A stretch of DNA of 64,000 bases from Iris pallida. Taxonomy: Eukaryota > Streptophyta > Magnoliopsida > Asparagales > Iridaceae. Position 1 is the stretch's first letter, and each line of letters begins with the position of its first letter. The translations under genes were made by a program, and so were the position numbers. A model generated the notes under the pieces. The model was not told the DNA's origin. It was given only the letters and a program-made list of their open reading frames with translations, and did not search any database. Of this stretch, positions 25,789 to 37,057 are shown piece by piece. Location: the NCBI GenBank assembly GCA_029216955.1, contig JANAVB010002199.1, positions 19,845,822-19,909,821 on the forward strand, written 5' to 3'.

Positions 25789-28295
25789 GGTTTTAAAGTT
25801 CGGTTTTCGGTTCGGTTCGAAAACCGAATCCAAAAACCGAAAACCGAACCGAAAATCCAAAAAAACCGAATCTCTAAACCGACAACCGAACCGTTTAAAA
25901 AAAAACCGAACCGAAACCTTATTTCGGTTCGGTTCGGATCGGTTTTCGGTTTTAAACCGAGTTTTGCTCACCCCTAGAAGAGTGTGTGGGGATTTTTGAA
26001 AGATGAGAAACTGAAACTCACTGGATTATGAATTACGAATCTGGTCTTGGCATGTTGGATTTCTGAGTTGGATCTTCTTCTTTTTTACGATGAAAGTGAC
26101 TAAAAGGCGTAGAATACCAAGTTAAGGAATTGTAGCCTGATCGCGACATCGATCCAATGTTAGGTGATATTTTCTACTTTGGTAAATGCTTGTGGGATCG
26201 GACAGCAGGTCAGTTTCACATTTGCAAGACACATTGAAAGTGAAGTTAACATACCATATATTGACAACCTTTGATAGTGACAAAATTATGATGTTTCCAA
26301 CCATAAACATAGTTTTCTACTTATGGTAAATTATGCAAATGGAAGTACAAGCATTGTTGCAATTGAATCACATCTAATTGAGAAGTACTTCTCAGACCAG
26401 CCTAGCTAGAGAGCATATGGATCTTACTCTCTTAGCAATACGAGACGTGACAGATACCAAAAATTATCAGCAACCATAAACTCCATAGCATTTTTGCAAA
26501 ATATTTCCTCAATATGTTTGGATGTAACTTGCTGCTAACTGTATCTTTCAATTTGCATATAGCTATCTTTTTAATTTCACTGCGGTCAAGTTGCAAATAT
26601 TTGTGAGACCAACAGTACTGTTAATGATCAAAATGATACATTAAGTAACTATAGCTAGAACAAATTAACAATTTCATATGCACTAATTTACGAGTCTTTA
26701 GTCCAAATTTGTCTTTCTAATGAAGTAGTACCACTCTCGATGAACTCAGGAGCCTCAGGAAGTTAAAATACATTGGGAACTTCCATCAATTTGATCTGTC
26801 TTTCAAAGACCACTGCAAGAAAGGGAAGCTGCCCAACTATGTCGTGGTAGAGCAGCGCTACTTCGACCTCGACATCCTGCCGGGCAACGACGACCACCCC
26901 TCCCACGACGTCTCCGAGGGGCAGAAGTTCGTCAAGGAGGTCTACGAGGCCCTCCGCTCGAGCCCTCAATGGAACGAGATGTTGTTCATCGTCACCTACG
27001 ACGAGCACGGAGGGTTCTACGACCACGTTCCGACTCCGGTCGGGGTTCCTAGCCCAGACGGCATCGTTGGGCCCGAACCATTCTACTTCAAGTTCGATCG
27101 CCTCGGAGTTCGTGTCCCGGCCATCTTCATTTCCCCATGGATTGAAGCAGGAACTGGTAAATGAATATCAATAACCTTCTATAATACAGTAGATATTAGG
27201 ATTTGGGTCTTAAAATTACCTAACGTTAGTATAATTTGGATCTCCAAATCACTGTTCGCTAGCCTACGTGAACAGTTATTCGGCGACCCAAACATAGATG
27301 TTAACAATTATGTGAGTCCCTGTTACTAAGTAACCCTATATAATTCTCTAAATTTAAGCATCTTACTCTGTACAGTTATACTGATAATGAATTCATTTCT
27401 ATTCTTCTCGTTATCCTTGTTAGCAATCAACCGAATAAAACTCGTATTCACGCGGATAATATTTATATATTTCTGTTATTATTACTATGGCAGTTGTTCA
27501 CAGACCCTCCGGGCCATATCCATCATCGGAGTTCGAGCATTCTTCTATTCCTGCAACTGTGAAGAAGATCTTCAATCTGAAGAATTTCTTAACCAAACGC
27601 GACGAATGGGCAGGGACATTCGACACCGTCCTCACAAGAACAACTCCACGCACAGATTGCCCAGGTAGTATCAAATCCGCAACGTTCTACGAAGCCTCAA
27701 TATTTTTTTTTTGTTTTATTTTGTTTTCCCAACTTAATGCACATTGCGTTGTATGTCATTTGGGTCCACTGTTTACAATTTTCACACACACACCCCCGCC
27801 TCCTCTACGGTTCGGTTCTGAGACCGTTCGCCTAGCCAAGAAAGTTATACCTCTCCTCATTGACCATAAGAGCCGATTGAGTTCGGTAGTCTCAAGTTCT
27901 TAATTATGACTTGTAATTCATTAGCTAACTCGATCGGTCCGTACTTTGGAATTTCAGTCACTCTGCCGGAGCCTAAGAAGTTGCGGTCGACCAAAGCCGC
28001 GGAAGACCGAAGCCTGTCGGATTTCCAGAAGGAGCTGGTGCAGATGGCGGCAGTGCTGAACGGAGATTACGCCAGAGACGTCTTTCCCGACAGGCTGGTC
28101 GAGGAGATGACGGTCGCCCAGGCGGCTAGCTACGTGCTCGAAGCCTTCGACACCTTCAAAGGCGCGTGCCGGAAGTGTCAGAAGAACGGGGAGGATGGCG
28201 ATCACATTGTCGTGGTGAACCCCTCTGACGACAACAAGAAGCCATCCTTCGCAAATAAAGTGTTTGGTTGCTTCGCGTGTGGTCGTTCTACCTAG
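22114..28295 (+). CDS. NPC-B: non-specific phospholipase C, complete
   Basis: Coding exons are 22114-22760, 26750-27156, 27494-27664 and 27958-28295 (520 aa, phases 2, 1, 1, GT-AG borders). It has the phosphoesterase-family architecture of plant NPC enzymes, which hydrolyse phospholipids to diacylglycerol and phospho-head group. Motifs are ENRSFDH (25-31), TSHG (170-173), HPSHDVSEG (265-273) and [10 protein letters not shown] (300-309). The last exon has a divergent linker and ends in [13 protein letters not shown]-terminal cysteines in this region of Arabidopsis NPC4 have been linked to S-acylation and plasma-membrane attachment; I infer the same role here. Intron 1 is 4 kb because it collected two Mutator-like MITEs, a SINE and a hAT MITE. 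Exon 1 is very GC-rich. This is the best candidate for a functional copy of the array. Confidence 0.93.
22861..23235. mobile_element. Mutator-like MITE 1, NPC-B intron 1
   Basis: A 375-bp element bordered by a perfect 9-bp duplication CTCCTGGAT (22852-22860 and 23236-23244). Its ends are inverted copies (AATGCTATTTGG on the left, CAAATAGAATAATTG on the right). Inner arms also pair, with CATCTCCCATTATG on the left and CATAATGGAGGTG on the right. The centre is rich in ATTAACATTAA repeats. The 9-bp duplication is typical of Mutator-type transposition. Confidence 0.75.
23938..24344. mobile_element. MITE-like element, NPC-B intron 1 (shared with NPC-C)
   Basis: The left end AGAGCATCTCCAATCC and right end GGGTTAGCGATGCTCT are inverted relatives, typical of small PIF/Harbinger or hAT MITEs. 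The orthologous copy sits at 60338-60734 in NPC-C, so it was present before B and C separated. Confidence 0.6.
24369..24404. repeat. (GA)n microsatellite
   Basis: GA tract shared in position with 60757-60786 in NPC-C. Confidence 0.95.
24689..24797 (+). mobile_element. SINE in NPC-B intron 1 with perfect TSD
   Basis: A 109-bp insert with a B-box-like GCGGGTTCGAGCCCCC and an A-rich end. It is flanked by the identical 14-mer AAGTGTAGACTTTC (24675-24688 and 24798-24811). The equivalent site in NPC-C (about 61045-61062) is uninterrupted, so the insertion is specific to B. Confidence 0.8.
24858..25251. mobile_element. Mutator-like MITE 2, NPC-B intron 1
   Basis: A 394-bp element of the same family as the one at 22861. 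The termini GAATAATGTTATTTG and the inverted CGAATAGTATTACTT pair at most positions. Flanks are TATAAAATA (24849-24857) and TATGAAATA (25252-25260), a 9-bp duplication with one mismatch. The centre is made of ATTAAAATTAAC-type repeats. NPC-C has the uninterrupted site near 61098. Confidence 0.75.
25555..25976. mobile_element. hAT-type MITE rich in CCGAA/TTCGG, NPC-B intron 1
   Basis: A 422-bp element with perfect 12-bp inverted ends TAGGGGTGAGCA. It is flanked by the 8-bp duplication GAAGAGTG (25547-25554 and 25977-25984), the hAT hallmark. The inside consists of CCGAACCGAA-like repeats, mirrored around a (TA)n tract at 25719-25784. The frames through it are not genes. NPC-C lacks it. Confidence 0.85.
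25719..25784. repeat. (TA)n microsatellite at the centre of the hAT MITE
   Basis: Perfect TA tract located in the loop of the inverted CCGAA repeats. Confidence 0.95.
27185..27345. mobile_element. Palindromic MITE, family member 2 (NPC-B intron 2)
   Basis: It shares TAGGATTTGGGTCTT, the central CTAGCCTACGTGAACAG block and the end ATTATGTGAGTCCCTGTTACTAAGTA with the copies at 19170 and 63795. The left end is shortened. Confidence 0.55.
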
Positions 28296-28458
28296 CTACT
28301 TGCATTGTGCGACGTATATATATATATATATGTATGAGCTTGGTTAGTTTGATTTCTGGTACTTGTTTGAATGGAAGTGTAGTTAGATGCAGATTCAATT
28401 GTTGGATTGTAGTTGTATCATTGAATGTATAATATAAATGATGTCAACATACCTTCTG

Positions 28459-28464
28459 AATAAA
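28459..28464 (+). terminator. Candidate poly(A) signal of NPC-B
   Basis: AATAAA 164 bp after the stop codon, in a region of T/A-rich sequence. Plausible but not proven. Confidence 0.4.
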
Positions 28465-28517
28465 AGTGACAAAGTAAAGTTTTAACTCGACATCATGTAT
28501 ATATATTGCCTACCTTA

Positions 28518-28898
28518 GACCATCTCCAATGGGGGTTTCTATCTTTCCTATTTCCATGGAAGAAATCTATTTTAGAAAAAAACTTCTCCCAATCATCATT
28601 TCTATCCTAGGTGGCAATGATCGATGTAGGATGGAAACTTTCTAGGAGGATTTCTACATGTAAAAACTCTCATAGAAATTCTCCTATCTCTCTTGACAAT
28701 TATTATTGGGTCCCACACCATTGAATTGGTCCTTTTACTATGTGACACATAGAATAGAAATGGAGAACCATTGGAGATCAATTTTTTATGTCGACAATTT
28801 TTATGTAGAAACTCTTCCAACTAGGATAGAAATCTCCTTAAAGTACAATGCCAAGTAGGATAAGAACTCAATTTTAGAAATCACCATTGGAGATGGTC
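28518..28898. mobile_element. Tourist-like MITE (PIF/Harbinger)
   Basis: A 381-bp element whose ends GACCATCTCCAATGG are inverted copies over 15 bp. It is flanked by TTA on both sides (28515-28517, 28899-28901), the usual TWA duplication of PIF/Harbinger elements. It is non-coding. Confidence 0.8.
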
Positions 28899-28901
28899 TT
28901 A

Positions 28902-29290
28902 CAAATAAGTAGGGTGCTGTTGGCTTGCCCGCTGCGGGCCAGCCCGCCTGCCACTTGGCGCTGCTCCATTGACAGGTCAATTGGCGTAGGACCCATGCAT
29001 ATAGAGGAGGCCAGTGGGATTCGGCCACGCACGCAGGCGGACAAGTTAGCATTTTCCTAATAAGTATGGGCCAAGAATTACTAATATCAGTTAACGTTAA
29101 TGGATGTTCAGAACATCCGAGGTGTCCCTACAACCCTATAGATCAAGAACAAAAAGAAGATGGAAAAAACTGCTTGCAACACACACCCTCCAAATAAATA
29201 CAATAAGCACTCACTGAAAAAAGAAGTGATTGCCAAATTCACGACCACTCCTTCTTTGTCTCTCAATCCGCAGTACCCCAGCGAACTCTC
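28902..29290. other. Spacer between Tourist MITE and copia element
   Basis: No gene is seen. A GC-rich patch at 28915-29040 is followed by A-rich sequence. The last 50 bp resemble part of the copia pol at about 32880-32930. Confidence 0.6.
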
Positions 29291-29309
29291 CTGTCAATAC
29301 TTCTGCAGC

Positions 29310-29415
29310 TACCTTGTTCTGATTGATGTTGGCTGTTTACAATATATATAGTGTCTACACAATTGGGCTTGGACTTATGGGTCATATTAACATTAGTTAC
29401 AAATATAAACTAACA
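29310..29415 (-). mobile_element. 3' LTR of the minus copia element (chimeric end)
   Basis: Matches 36075-36180 except for a few bases. Left of 29310 the sequence no longer matches the LTR. Instead it resembles pol at 32880-32930 (shared block CTCTCCTGTCAATACTTCTG). Confidence 0.8.
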
Positions 29416-29423
29416 CCCCCCCC

Positions 29424-32400
29424 TCAAGTTGGAGCATGCAAGTCACAAATGTCCAACTTGGGAAGAAAAGAATCAAACACATGCTTTTCAAGGGGCTTGG
29501 TGAAGATGTCAGCCAGTTGAGAAGAAGTAGGAACATGCGAGGCTATTACGGTGCCATCTCTAATAGCATCGCGAACAAAATGCAAATCCACCTCAATATG
29601 CTTACTGCGCTCATGAAAGACCGGGTTCAGAGCCAGGTGCAGGGCTGACTGACTGTCACAATACACCGACATAGCAGATTCCTGACGAACGCCCAAACAC
29701 ACCAATAACTCCTTCAACCATTTCAACTCACAAACAAGCGCAGCAAGAGATCGATATTCAGCTTCAGCGAAAGATCAGGAATGTAGTGCCCCGTCCCTAC
29801 ATCGTGCCCCGTCTCCGTCCACGGGGTGCGCGAGAAAGGAACACTGTTGCTATCGATTCGGTCGGGACCGATAGGTCGGAATCGGCCGAGTCGATCGAAC
29901 GGGAACGGTTGAATTAAGATCCATTCCACGTTATGGAATGGCTTCTTCGGAACCAAGTCCCATATTCAGCGGGTTGCGCCTCGAGGATTGGCTCTGCGGT
30001 TGAGTCGGGAGAGACCTCCCGTTGCTCTGGTTTTCATGCCGCACTTGAATTGGCTTTGGCTTTCGTTTTCGTGAATGCTTTCGATGGGTTTTCGTGACGC
30101 GTTTTCGAGCTCGCATTCATATCAAAATTCCTTGAAATACACAGTGTTCTAATCAGTTGCTTATGCGATTGCAGGTGATCGCGTAGGCGACGACAGCGCA
30201 ACCAACCGGTCGCTCGCTTGAAGCAAGCCTAAGGCGAGTGGCTGACCTCCTTCGCCCCGTCCCTCTACTTCAACTCAATATGTGAAGTAAATAAAAAGCT
30301 TGTCATAATAATGTAGAATCAATGAAATCGTGCCACGATACTTCATGAAACACTTGTTAACGAACTGCCGGTTTTGGAAATCGAAAACATGCTTCCCTAT
30401 GCAATTATACTTGGTCTATGCAAACCAATGAATGAATCAATTAATGTTTATCGCAACGATACGGCTAAATGACCAAATCAACTAAGTTCAAAGGAAAACG
30501 GTCATTGGACAACTTGTCGACAAGGTGTAGTTTCCTCGAACGGTTACCTAGGCCAAGGGACCGATTCGGTCCGAGAGGAACGAGTGTATAGTAAGCGCCA
30601 GCCCTTCATCGGTACGAGTTATGCGGGAACTTTCGCACAGGGCTCGCTACCCGATGCGAAAGGGTCGCCGTCTAACTCAGCTATATGTCCGCGATGGCTT
30701 GAAATTGCCAGTGGCCTCCACACCCTTCACACTGCTTAACAAACGCACATGGCACGGGATGATTTTGATAGTTGCTCAATGTTATACAATTTCATATGCT
30801 TGTCGCAAAACATGTTAACATGCAAACCGAACAGGATGGTTAGAAAGATCATTGAACTAGCTAGCTAACATGTTTACAAATTTCTTGAATCAAATGCAGA
30901 GCTTGGATGTAATTAGCCATTCGCCAGTACATGTGTATCGTACTGATCCTCGCTCTTTGCAGGTCCCGCGAATCAGGAAGGACGCGCCAACTAGCTCGGC
31001 GACGTTCGTGACTTTTGTAGCTTCGGCCGTGCGTCGAAGACTCTCTTTCAGCGACTCTACTTTTGAAGGCTCTCGACAGTCCAAGAAAAATGACTCAGCG
31101 TCCCTCCCATCCAGGTCAATGGAGTACTTGTGAATATTGAGGGATGTGTGCAATGTATGGAACGGCTATCTCATCGGCACTCTTTTGTAATCGAGTCATG
31201 TTGTAGCCCGCACGGCAAAGAGTCTTGTATCGGAGTCTGTAAAAAGATGTTCATTATCAATAAAGATCAAGTTTTCTTTAATTATTGTGTGTATCAATTT
31301 GTCTGCGTACTCTCTTAGATCTCGTGTCTCGGATTACCTTATGACTAGGCATTGTGCGAGCGCAAATTAGGTTCGCACGGCATCACGCCCGGGGGACGAC
31401 TATCGATTCGACGGAATCGGGACGTGACAAGGAAACAGTTGATTGCTTCTTGGTCTTCCAAGAAATAGGAGACCCCCCCCCCTAGAAACACCAACCAGCC
31501 TGTAACAGAGCGACGAGTCAAGGGACAACTGGCCCAGTCGGAATCATAGCAACCAGAAAGACGGAGATCACAATCAGCTTTCAAAAGAATATCCTGTCCC
31601 GGTGCATGTTTGAGATATCTGACAACTCTCAAAGTAGCATGCCAGTGATCTTGTCGAGGCTCCTGTAAGAATTGAGATAAGATATGCACAGCATAGTATA
31701 AGTCAGGACGAGTAAATGATAGATAAATCAACCTCCCAACCAGCCTCCGATAAGACTCTGCATCCGCCATCTTTGGACTAGTTGATTCTGCCAGCTTGTG
31801 ATTGGGCTCCATAGGAAAGCCAGCAGGTCGAGACCCCATCAAGCCGCATTCTGAAATGATGTCCAAAGCATACTTCCTTTGACACAAGAAAATTCCTTCT
31901 GCACTCCGAGCCACCTCTATGCCAAGAAAGTATTTCAACACACCAAGGTCTTTCATGTGAAAGCAAGAACTAAGGTACTTTTTGAAAGCATCTAAAGCAC
32001 CTGAGTCATTACCAGACACAATCATATCATCAACATAGATCAAAACATGCAACTCTACCTTCCCTTTAAAAAGGGAGAAAAGGGAATAATCGGAATGAGA
32101 TTGAATAAATCCATAGGATATCAGAGAAGCAGCAAGCTTAGCAAACCAACAACGTGGTGCCTGTTTCAATCCATATAGAGACTTACGCAAGCGACACACT
32201 TTGTTGGGTTCACTATGCGAAAAACCTGGCGGCAACTTCATATACACTTCTTCTGTCAGATCTCCATGAAGAAAAGCATTGTGCACATCCATCTGGTGCA
32301 AAGTCCAGCCTCTCACAGCTGCAACAGCCAATGACGCCCTAACCGTAGGCATCTTAGCTACCGGGGCAAATGTCTCTGAATAGTCGATCCCCTCAACCTG

Positions 32401-35400
32401 ATGATTACCGAACACAACCAGCTGTGCCTTTAAGCGCTCAACACTGCCGTCGGAGTTGTACTTTATTTTGTACACCCATCTACTTCCCAACGCTTTCTTC
32501 CCAGGAGGCAAATCGACAAGACTCCATGTCCCATTATCTTCCAGGGCCTGGATTTCAGTTTGCATAGTCGCGCGCCAGCCTGAATCTTGCGAGGCCTGGC
32601 GATATGAAGTAGGCTCAACACCTGCAGTGATAGCTGCAAGAAAACCTCTGTGTCTAGCAGTAAATATGTCATAACTTAGAAATTGTGTTAGAGGATACGA
32701 TGTACCTGAGGAAGTGACGGGAACAGATGAACTATGGTGAAGAGGGGGACTTTTATTCGAACAGCATTCGGCACAAAATCTTGTAATCGTACTGGCTGTG
32801 ATTTCTTTCTCATTTCTCTTCCCAATACTTCCTCGACAGGCACCTCTGGCAACACTGTATCCCCTGTATCATCAGTAGTATCTGCAGTACCCCCAACAGA
32901 CTCTCCTGTCAATACTTCTGCAGCTACCTGTGCATCCTCGCCACTCGGTGCCGAGCCACCAGCAACCACTCCGGCCTCAGTAACCGTAACCGGTACCATC
33001 CCAAAAACTTCTATATCGTCTCCCGGCACCTCAACAGATGTATGACATGTCGCAGAAGATATCTCGCTAGCAGAGCCACACCCAGGAAATTCTTTTTCAT
33101 AAAAAGTAACATCACGGGACACAAAAAATTCACCAATCTCCAAATCATACAGTTTCCATCCCTTTTTATCAAGTGGATACCCAACAAAGATACATTTTCT
33201 ACTCCTGCTAGCAAATTTATCATGTCGAAATTTCAAATCATACGCATAGCACAGGCAACCAAAAATACGTAGATGATCATACGAAGGAGCCGAACCATAT
33301 AAAACTTCATAAGGAGACTTAAAATGCAACATACTAGAAGGTGTTCTATTTATCAAATAACATGCACCCAGAACACATTCCCTCCAAAAATCCACAGAAA
33401 GAGAACCCAGAAATCTCAATGCCCTGGCTACATTTAAAATATGTCGATGTTTTCTTTCCACCCTTCTATTCTGTTGAGGTGTCCCAACACAGGATGTTTG
33501 GAACAATATACCTTGAGATGAAAAATAATCTCGTAAACAATTAAATTCAGTGCCATTGTCACTTCGCACACGATGTATATCAGCCCCAAACTGACGCTTC
33601 ACCGTAGCAATGAATTTAAGAAACATAGAATAAACAACACACTTATCCTTCAATAAAATAACCCAAACAGCTCTAGAAAAATCATCCACCAAAGTCAAAA
33701 AATATCATGCTCCATTAGATGACGGAACACGATATGGTCCCCACAGATCACAGTGTATAAGTTCAAAGCATCTCAAAGCACGACTACTACTATCAGAAAA
33801 AGCATCACGAGTCTGTTTAGCTTGATGACAAATATCACAAGCCTTATGAGAAAACATACTACTACCAGAGAGAAAAGGTAAAGTCTGTATTACTTTATCT
33901 GAAAGATGCCCCAGTCTACTATGCCAAACCTCGGAATCACTCTCTCTGCATGCCAGGATCACCGAAGCCAAAGAAGCTAGAACCTCCCCCAAGAAGTAAA
34001 GTCCACCCCTTTGTTCACCTGCTCCAATCACCATCCTCGTACTTCGGTCCTGAATAAAACATAAATCAGGAGTAAAAAACATATCACAATTTTTGGCACC
34101 AATCAATTGTGAGACATAGATCAAATTGTAAGTCAATGTTGGCACATAAAGAATATCCGTCAATACCAATGAAGCAGTCAAAAATACTTTGCCTCTCAGA
34201 ACAGCCTCAATAGTGCTCCCATCAGGCAAAATCACAAGACAGACGGGGCCCTCAAAGTAATCAACTAAACAGTCACGAGAACCTGTCGCATGAAGAGTAG
34301 CCCCAGTATCGAATATCCAAGTGACAGAAGAATTCTTATCCATCAGACGATCAGAGTTTGAAGAACCAGGGTTGGATGAATTGTCGTTATCCAGCAAGCT
34401 CATCAGTTTCTGCCATTGTTCACCTGAGAGTGGTGAAGGATACCCTCCATGCATCATATCTGCCGAACTTCCAGCAAGACCAGCAGGGACACCATGACCA
34501 GCAGCTGCGACATGATGAACAACCCCTGCGCCACCAGCACCGCGTCCCCCATCACGTCTCTGCTGTGGTGCCGGGCCTTTGCCACCACCAGCACCACGTC
34601 CGCCCTCACGTCGAGGACGAGTCTCCCACCACTCTGGATAGCCAATGTTGGCAAAGCAAGTTGCAACATCATGACCTGTTTTCTTGCAATGAGTACAGAT
34701 CATATCTGATTTGTCCCTGGAATCTGAGGTTCTACTATTAGAAGTAGTAGAAAGACGAGGTGAAGTCTCGATAGCCAGCGCCAACACCTCCTCAGCAGCG
34801 GATTGGACCTGAGATTTTCGTATATCCTCCTCCTCACGGACTGCCTGGTATGTCCGATCTAAACTTGGCTGAGGATCCTGAGCCAGAAGATTTGATCGGG
34901 TATGACCATACAACTCAGCATTCAACCCATACATAAAGTCCTGAAAGTGGTCTTCATCCCTCATAGCCTGCAGCTTTGCAGCAAGTTCACCACAGGCACA
35001 AATATGCAATAAAAAATAAGCAGCTTGTTCATCCCACAAAGACTGCAAATTTTCAAAGTAGGTTTTTACAGACATCGAAGCCGTTTGTTTACACTCAGCC
35101 AAAGCCACCTTAATTTGTTGCTTCCGAGTGCCATTGCTAACAACAAATCTTTTCTCCAACAAGTTCCACAATGGATAAACCTCTTCAAAGTACGATAAAG
35201 ATTTCTTCAGAGACGGATCAATGGTATTAAGAACCCATTGAACCAATAGCGCTTGCACACATCTCCAATCAAGCAATTTACTATCATCATTAACAGGTTT
35301 GATTTTAGTACCTTCCAAAAAAGTGATTTTTCGTCTAGAGATCAGGGAGAGACGTATCGACCGAGACCACTCAGCATAGTTCGGTCCCCGAAAAACAATA

Positions 35401-35531
35401 GGAGTAATGATATTTTCTGGTTGATCAGCAGAACTCAGAAAATATGGATCCTTCGGATTAGGATAATTTGGGTTGTGTGCACCGCCACTGCTAGTCGCGA
35501 TGGAGTAGCTGGACGCAGCATCATCAGTCAT
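29424..35531 (-). pseudogene. Copia gag-pol polyprotein, broken
   Basis: Start ATG is at 35531 on the minus strand. Gag contains a zinc knuckle-like CTHCKKTGHDVATC, then the protease (WIFDTGATLH), the integrase zinc region (WHSRLGHL, CDICHQAKQ) and core (LVDDFSRAVWV, VRSDNGTEF). RT has YVDDMIVSGND, and RNase H has the SDWASCPLTRRSVTGW and CDSQSALHLA motifs. Lesions are a TGA at 33705 where Arg is expected, a frame change between 32688 and 32565, a frameshift in a G run near 31475, the solo LTR insertion, and a TGA just beside that insertion. The element cannot make a full polyprotein. Confidence 0.88.
29782..31429 (+). mobile_element. Solo LTR of a gypsy-type element
   Basis: A 1648-bp sequence starting TGTAGTGCCCCGTCCC and ending GGGACGTGACA. 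It is bordered by the 5-bp duplication AGGAA (29777-29781 and 31430-31434). It has no PBS, polypurine tract or coding domain. An AATAAAG at about 31258 and the T-rich sequence after it suggest + orientation. It lies between the two parts of the copia RNase H, so it inserted after that element. The small frames within it are not genes. Confidence 0.85.
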
Positions 35532-36046
35532 GGCGGATGTCGGGTGTACAAAAAATTTATACAACTTCGACGGATCGGCCGAACGAGCGACGAATCAGCC
35601 GCGGTCGGGGCGCCGAATCTGGCGCGGACGGGGTCGGCGGCGGAGTACTGCGGTCGGATCTAGCGCGGACGGGGTCGGCGGCGGAGTGCCGCGATCAGGC
35701 GCTGGCGCGGACGGCTTCGGCGGCGAAGTGTCGCGCGGTCAGGCGCGGGATCCGCGGGTAGGGGTCGGCCGGTGCAGTTGGGCGCCGGGATCCGCGGTCA
35801 GGCGCTGGCGCGGACGGCTTCGGCGGCGAAGTGTCGCGCGGTCAGGTGCGGGATCCGCGGGTAGGGGTTGGCCGGTGCAGTCAGGCGCCGGCTGGTTCTG
35901 TAGGGAGGAGGGGCGCCGGATCGGGCGCCGTGCGGGATCCGCGGGTAGGGGTTGGCCGGTGCAGTCGGGCGCCGGATCGGAAGGAGGGGCGCCGGATCGG
36001 ACGCGGGTGGAGGAGGATAGGTTTTGGCGGCTAAGATTTTTCTGGA
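35532..36046 (-). repeat. GC-rich leader of the copia element with 103-bp repeats
   Basis: Two near-identical blocks (from about 35697 and 35800) are 103 bp apart, with further partial copies up to 36000 and a shorter related repeat at 35600-35690. The leader lies between the primer binding site and gag. Frames through it are Arg/Gly-rich and not genes. Confidence 0.8.
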
Positions 36047-36059
36047 GGCTCTGATACCA
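36047..36059 (-). promoter_or_regulatory. Primer binding site (initiator tRNA-Met type)
   Basis: TGGTATCAGAGCC on the minus strand, directly next to the 5' LTR end at 36060, as in most plant copia elements. Confidence 0.9.
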
Positions 36060-36180
36060 TGTAGAAAATAATAATACCTTGTTCTGATTGATGGGGGCTG
36101 TTTACAATATATATGGTGTCTACACAATTGGGCTTGGACTTATGGACCATATTAACATTAGTTACAAATATAATCTAACA
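36060..36180 (-). mobile_element. 5' LTR of the minus copia element
   Basis: 121 bp with TG and CA ends and the primer binding site adjacent. It matches 29310-29415 closely. Confidence 0.85.
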
Positions 36181-37049
36181 AAAAATTTAAGCTGGGTGGA
36201 CTACAATGGACTAGGGTGGATTAGAGGTGAGCTAACTCATATAAAAAAAATAAAAAATAAATAGAAAAATTTGTGATAATTTTCATTTTAGGGTGAGCGC
36301 AGGAATATATAGCTAGATCCGCCCCTGCATCGAGACAGGTATCTAGGGCTAGCTAATGGCCTTCAATAGGTTGGGCAACGTGCCTGGTCCAAAACTTAAG
36401 GGCCTGTTTGGTACAAATAAACTCGGGTGAAAGTGGGTCATTTTTAGTAACCCTGCTGATTTTGGCTGAGTTCCTATGTTTTGTTGCTTGGCGTTGAAAG
36501 CCGGAAAGTGCGTTGATGGGATGGGTACCACTTCTTGTCTCCAGCCAAAGAAGACACTTTCGACATCCGATCTTTTTTGGATGAAAGCGGAGGTTTTTGA
36601 AGTCCGGATAGAAGGAAATATTTACAAAATAAATATTTCGTAATTTTCTCAATTATTTGTGTGAAAGATAAAAATAGATTTATGTTCTTCAATTAAAATT
36701 AGTTGGGAAAAAATAGGGGTAACCAAAGTTACATTCACGATATCTCCAACCAAATCCACTTTCAACAATCATCCAAACAACGGAACTTTTTTTTTTTTCC
36801 ACTTTCAACAACCATCCAAACAACGGAACTCATTTTTTCTTCACTTTCATATTGGTTTTGGTTTCGGTTATGACTAATTTCAGTAATTCATTTTCGATTT
36901 TGAATTTTTTGAATTTCGTTTTCGATTTTAACTATTTCGCTTTGATTGAAACCGAACAAACCGAAGATCCACCCCTATATGAGGTTGGTCCAATTAATTT
37001 AACTTTTTTAAGTAAACAAAACAATCAATCTGTACGATATGATATGCAA
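36181..37049. other. Intergenic DNA with MITE remnants
   Basis: At about 36398 a GGGCCTGTTTGGTAC end starts a non-coding element. It probably closes near 36793 with ATCCAAACAACGGAAC, and that end is duplicated again at 36804-36835. From 36845 to 36985, GGTTTCGG- and ACCGAA-rich sequence ending in CACCCCTA looks like a relic of the hAT MITE family seen at 25555. No gene is seen. Confidence 0.55.
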
Positions 37050-37057
37050 TACCAAAC

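Larger units (their letters stand above)
29293..36180 (-). mobile_element. Ty1/copia retrotransposon (Ale/Retrofit-like), minus strand
   Basis: It has short LTRs: the 5' LTR is at 36060-36180 (121 bp, TGTTAGATTATATTTG to TTTTCTACA on the minus strand), and the 3' LTR ends at 29415. Between them lie a primer binding site, a GC-rich leader, a damaged gag-pol and a GGGGGGG polypurine tract at about 29416-29424. A 1648-bp solo LTR (29782-31429) splits the RNase H. The 3' LTR is abnormal: its end is replaced by a piece resembling pol. I could not find a target-site duplication. The lineage call rests on short LTRs and protein motifs. Confidence 0.8.

Noticed and set aside
35530..36054. Arg/Gly-rich 174-codon frame in the copia leader
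   Set aside because: It runs against the element's strand through 103-bp GC-rich repeats and has no domain.
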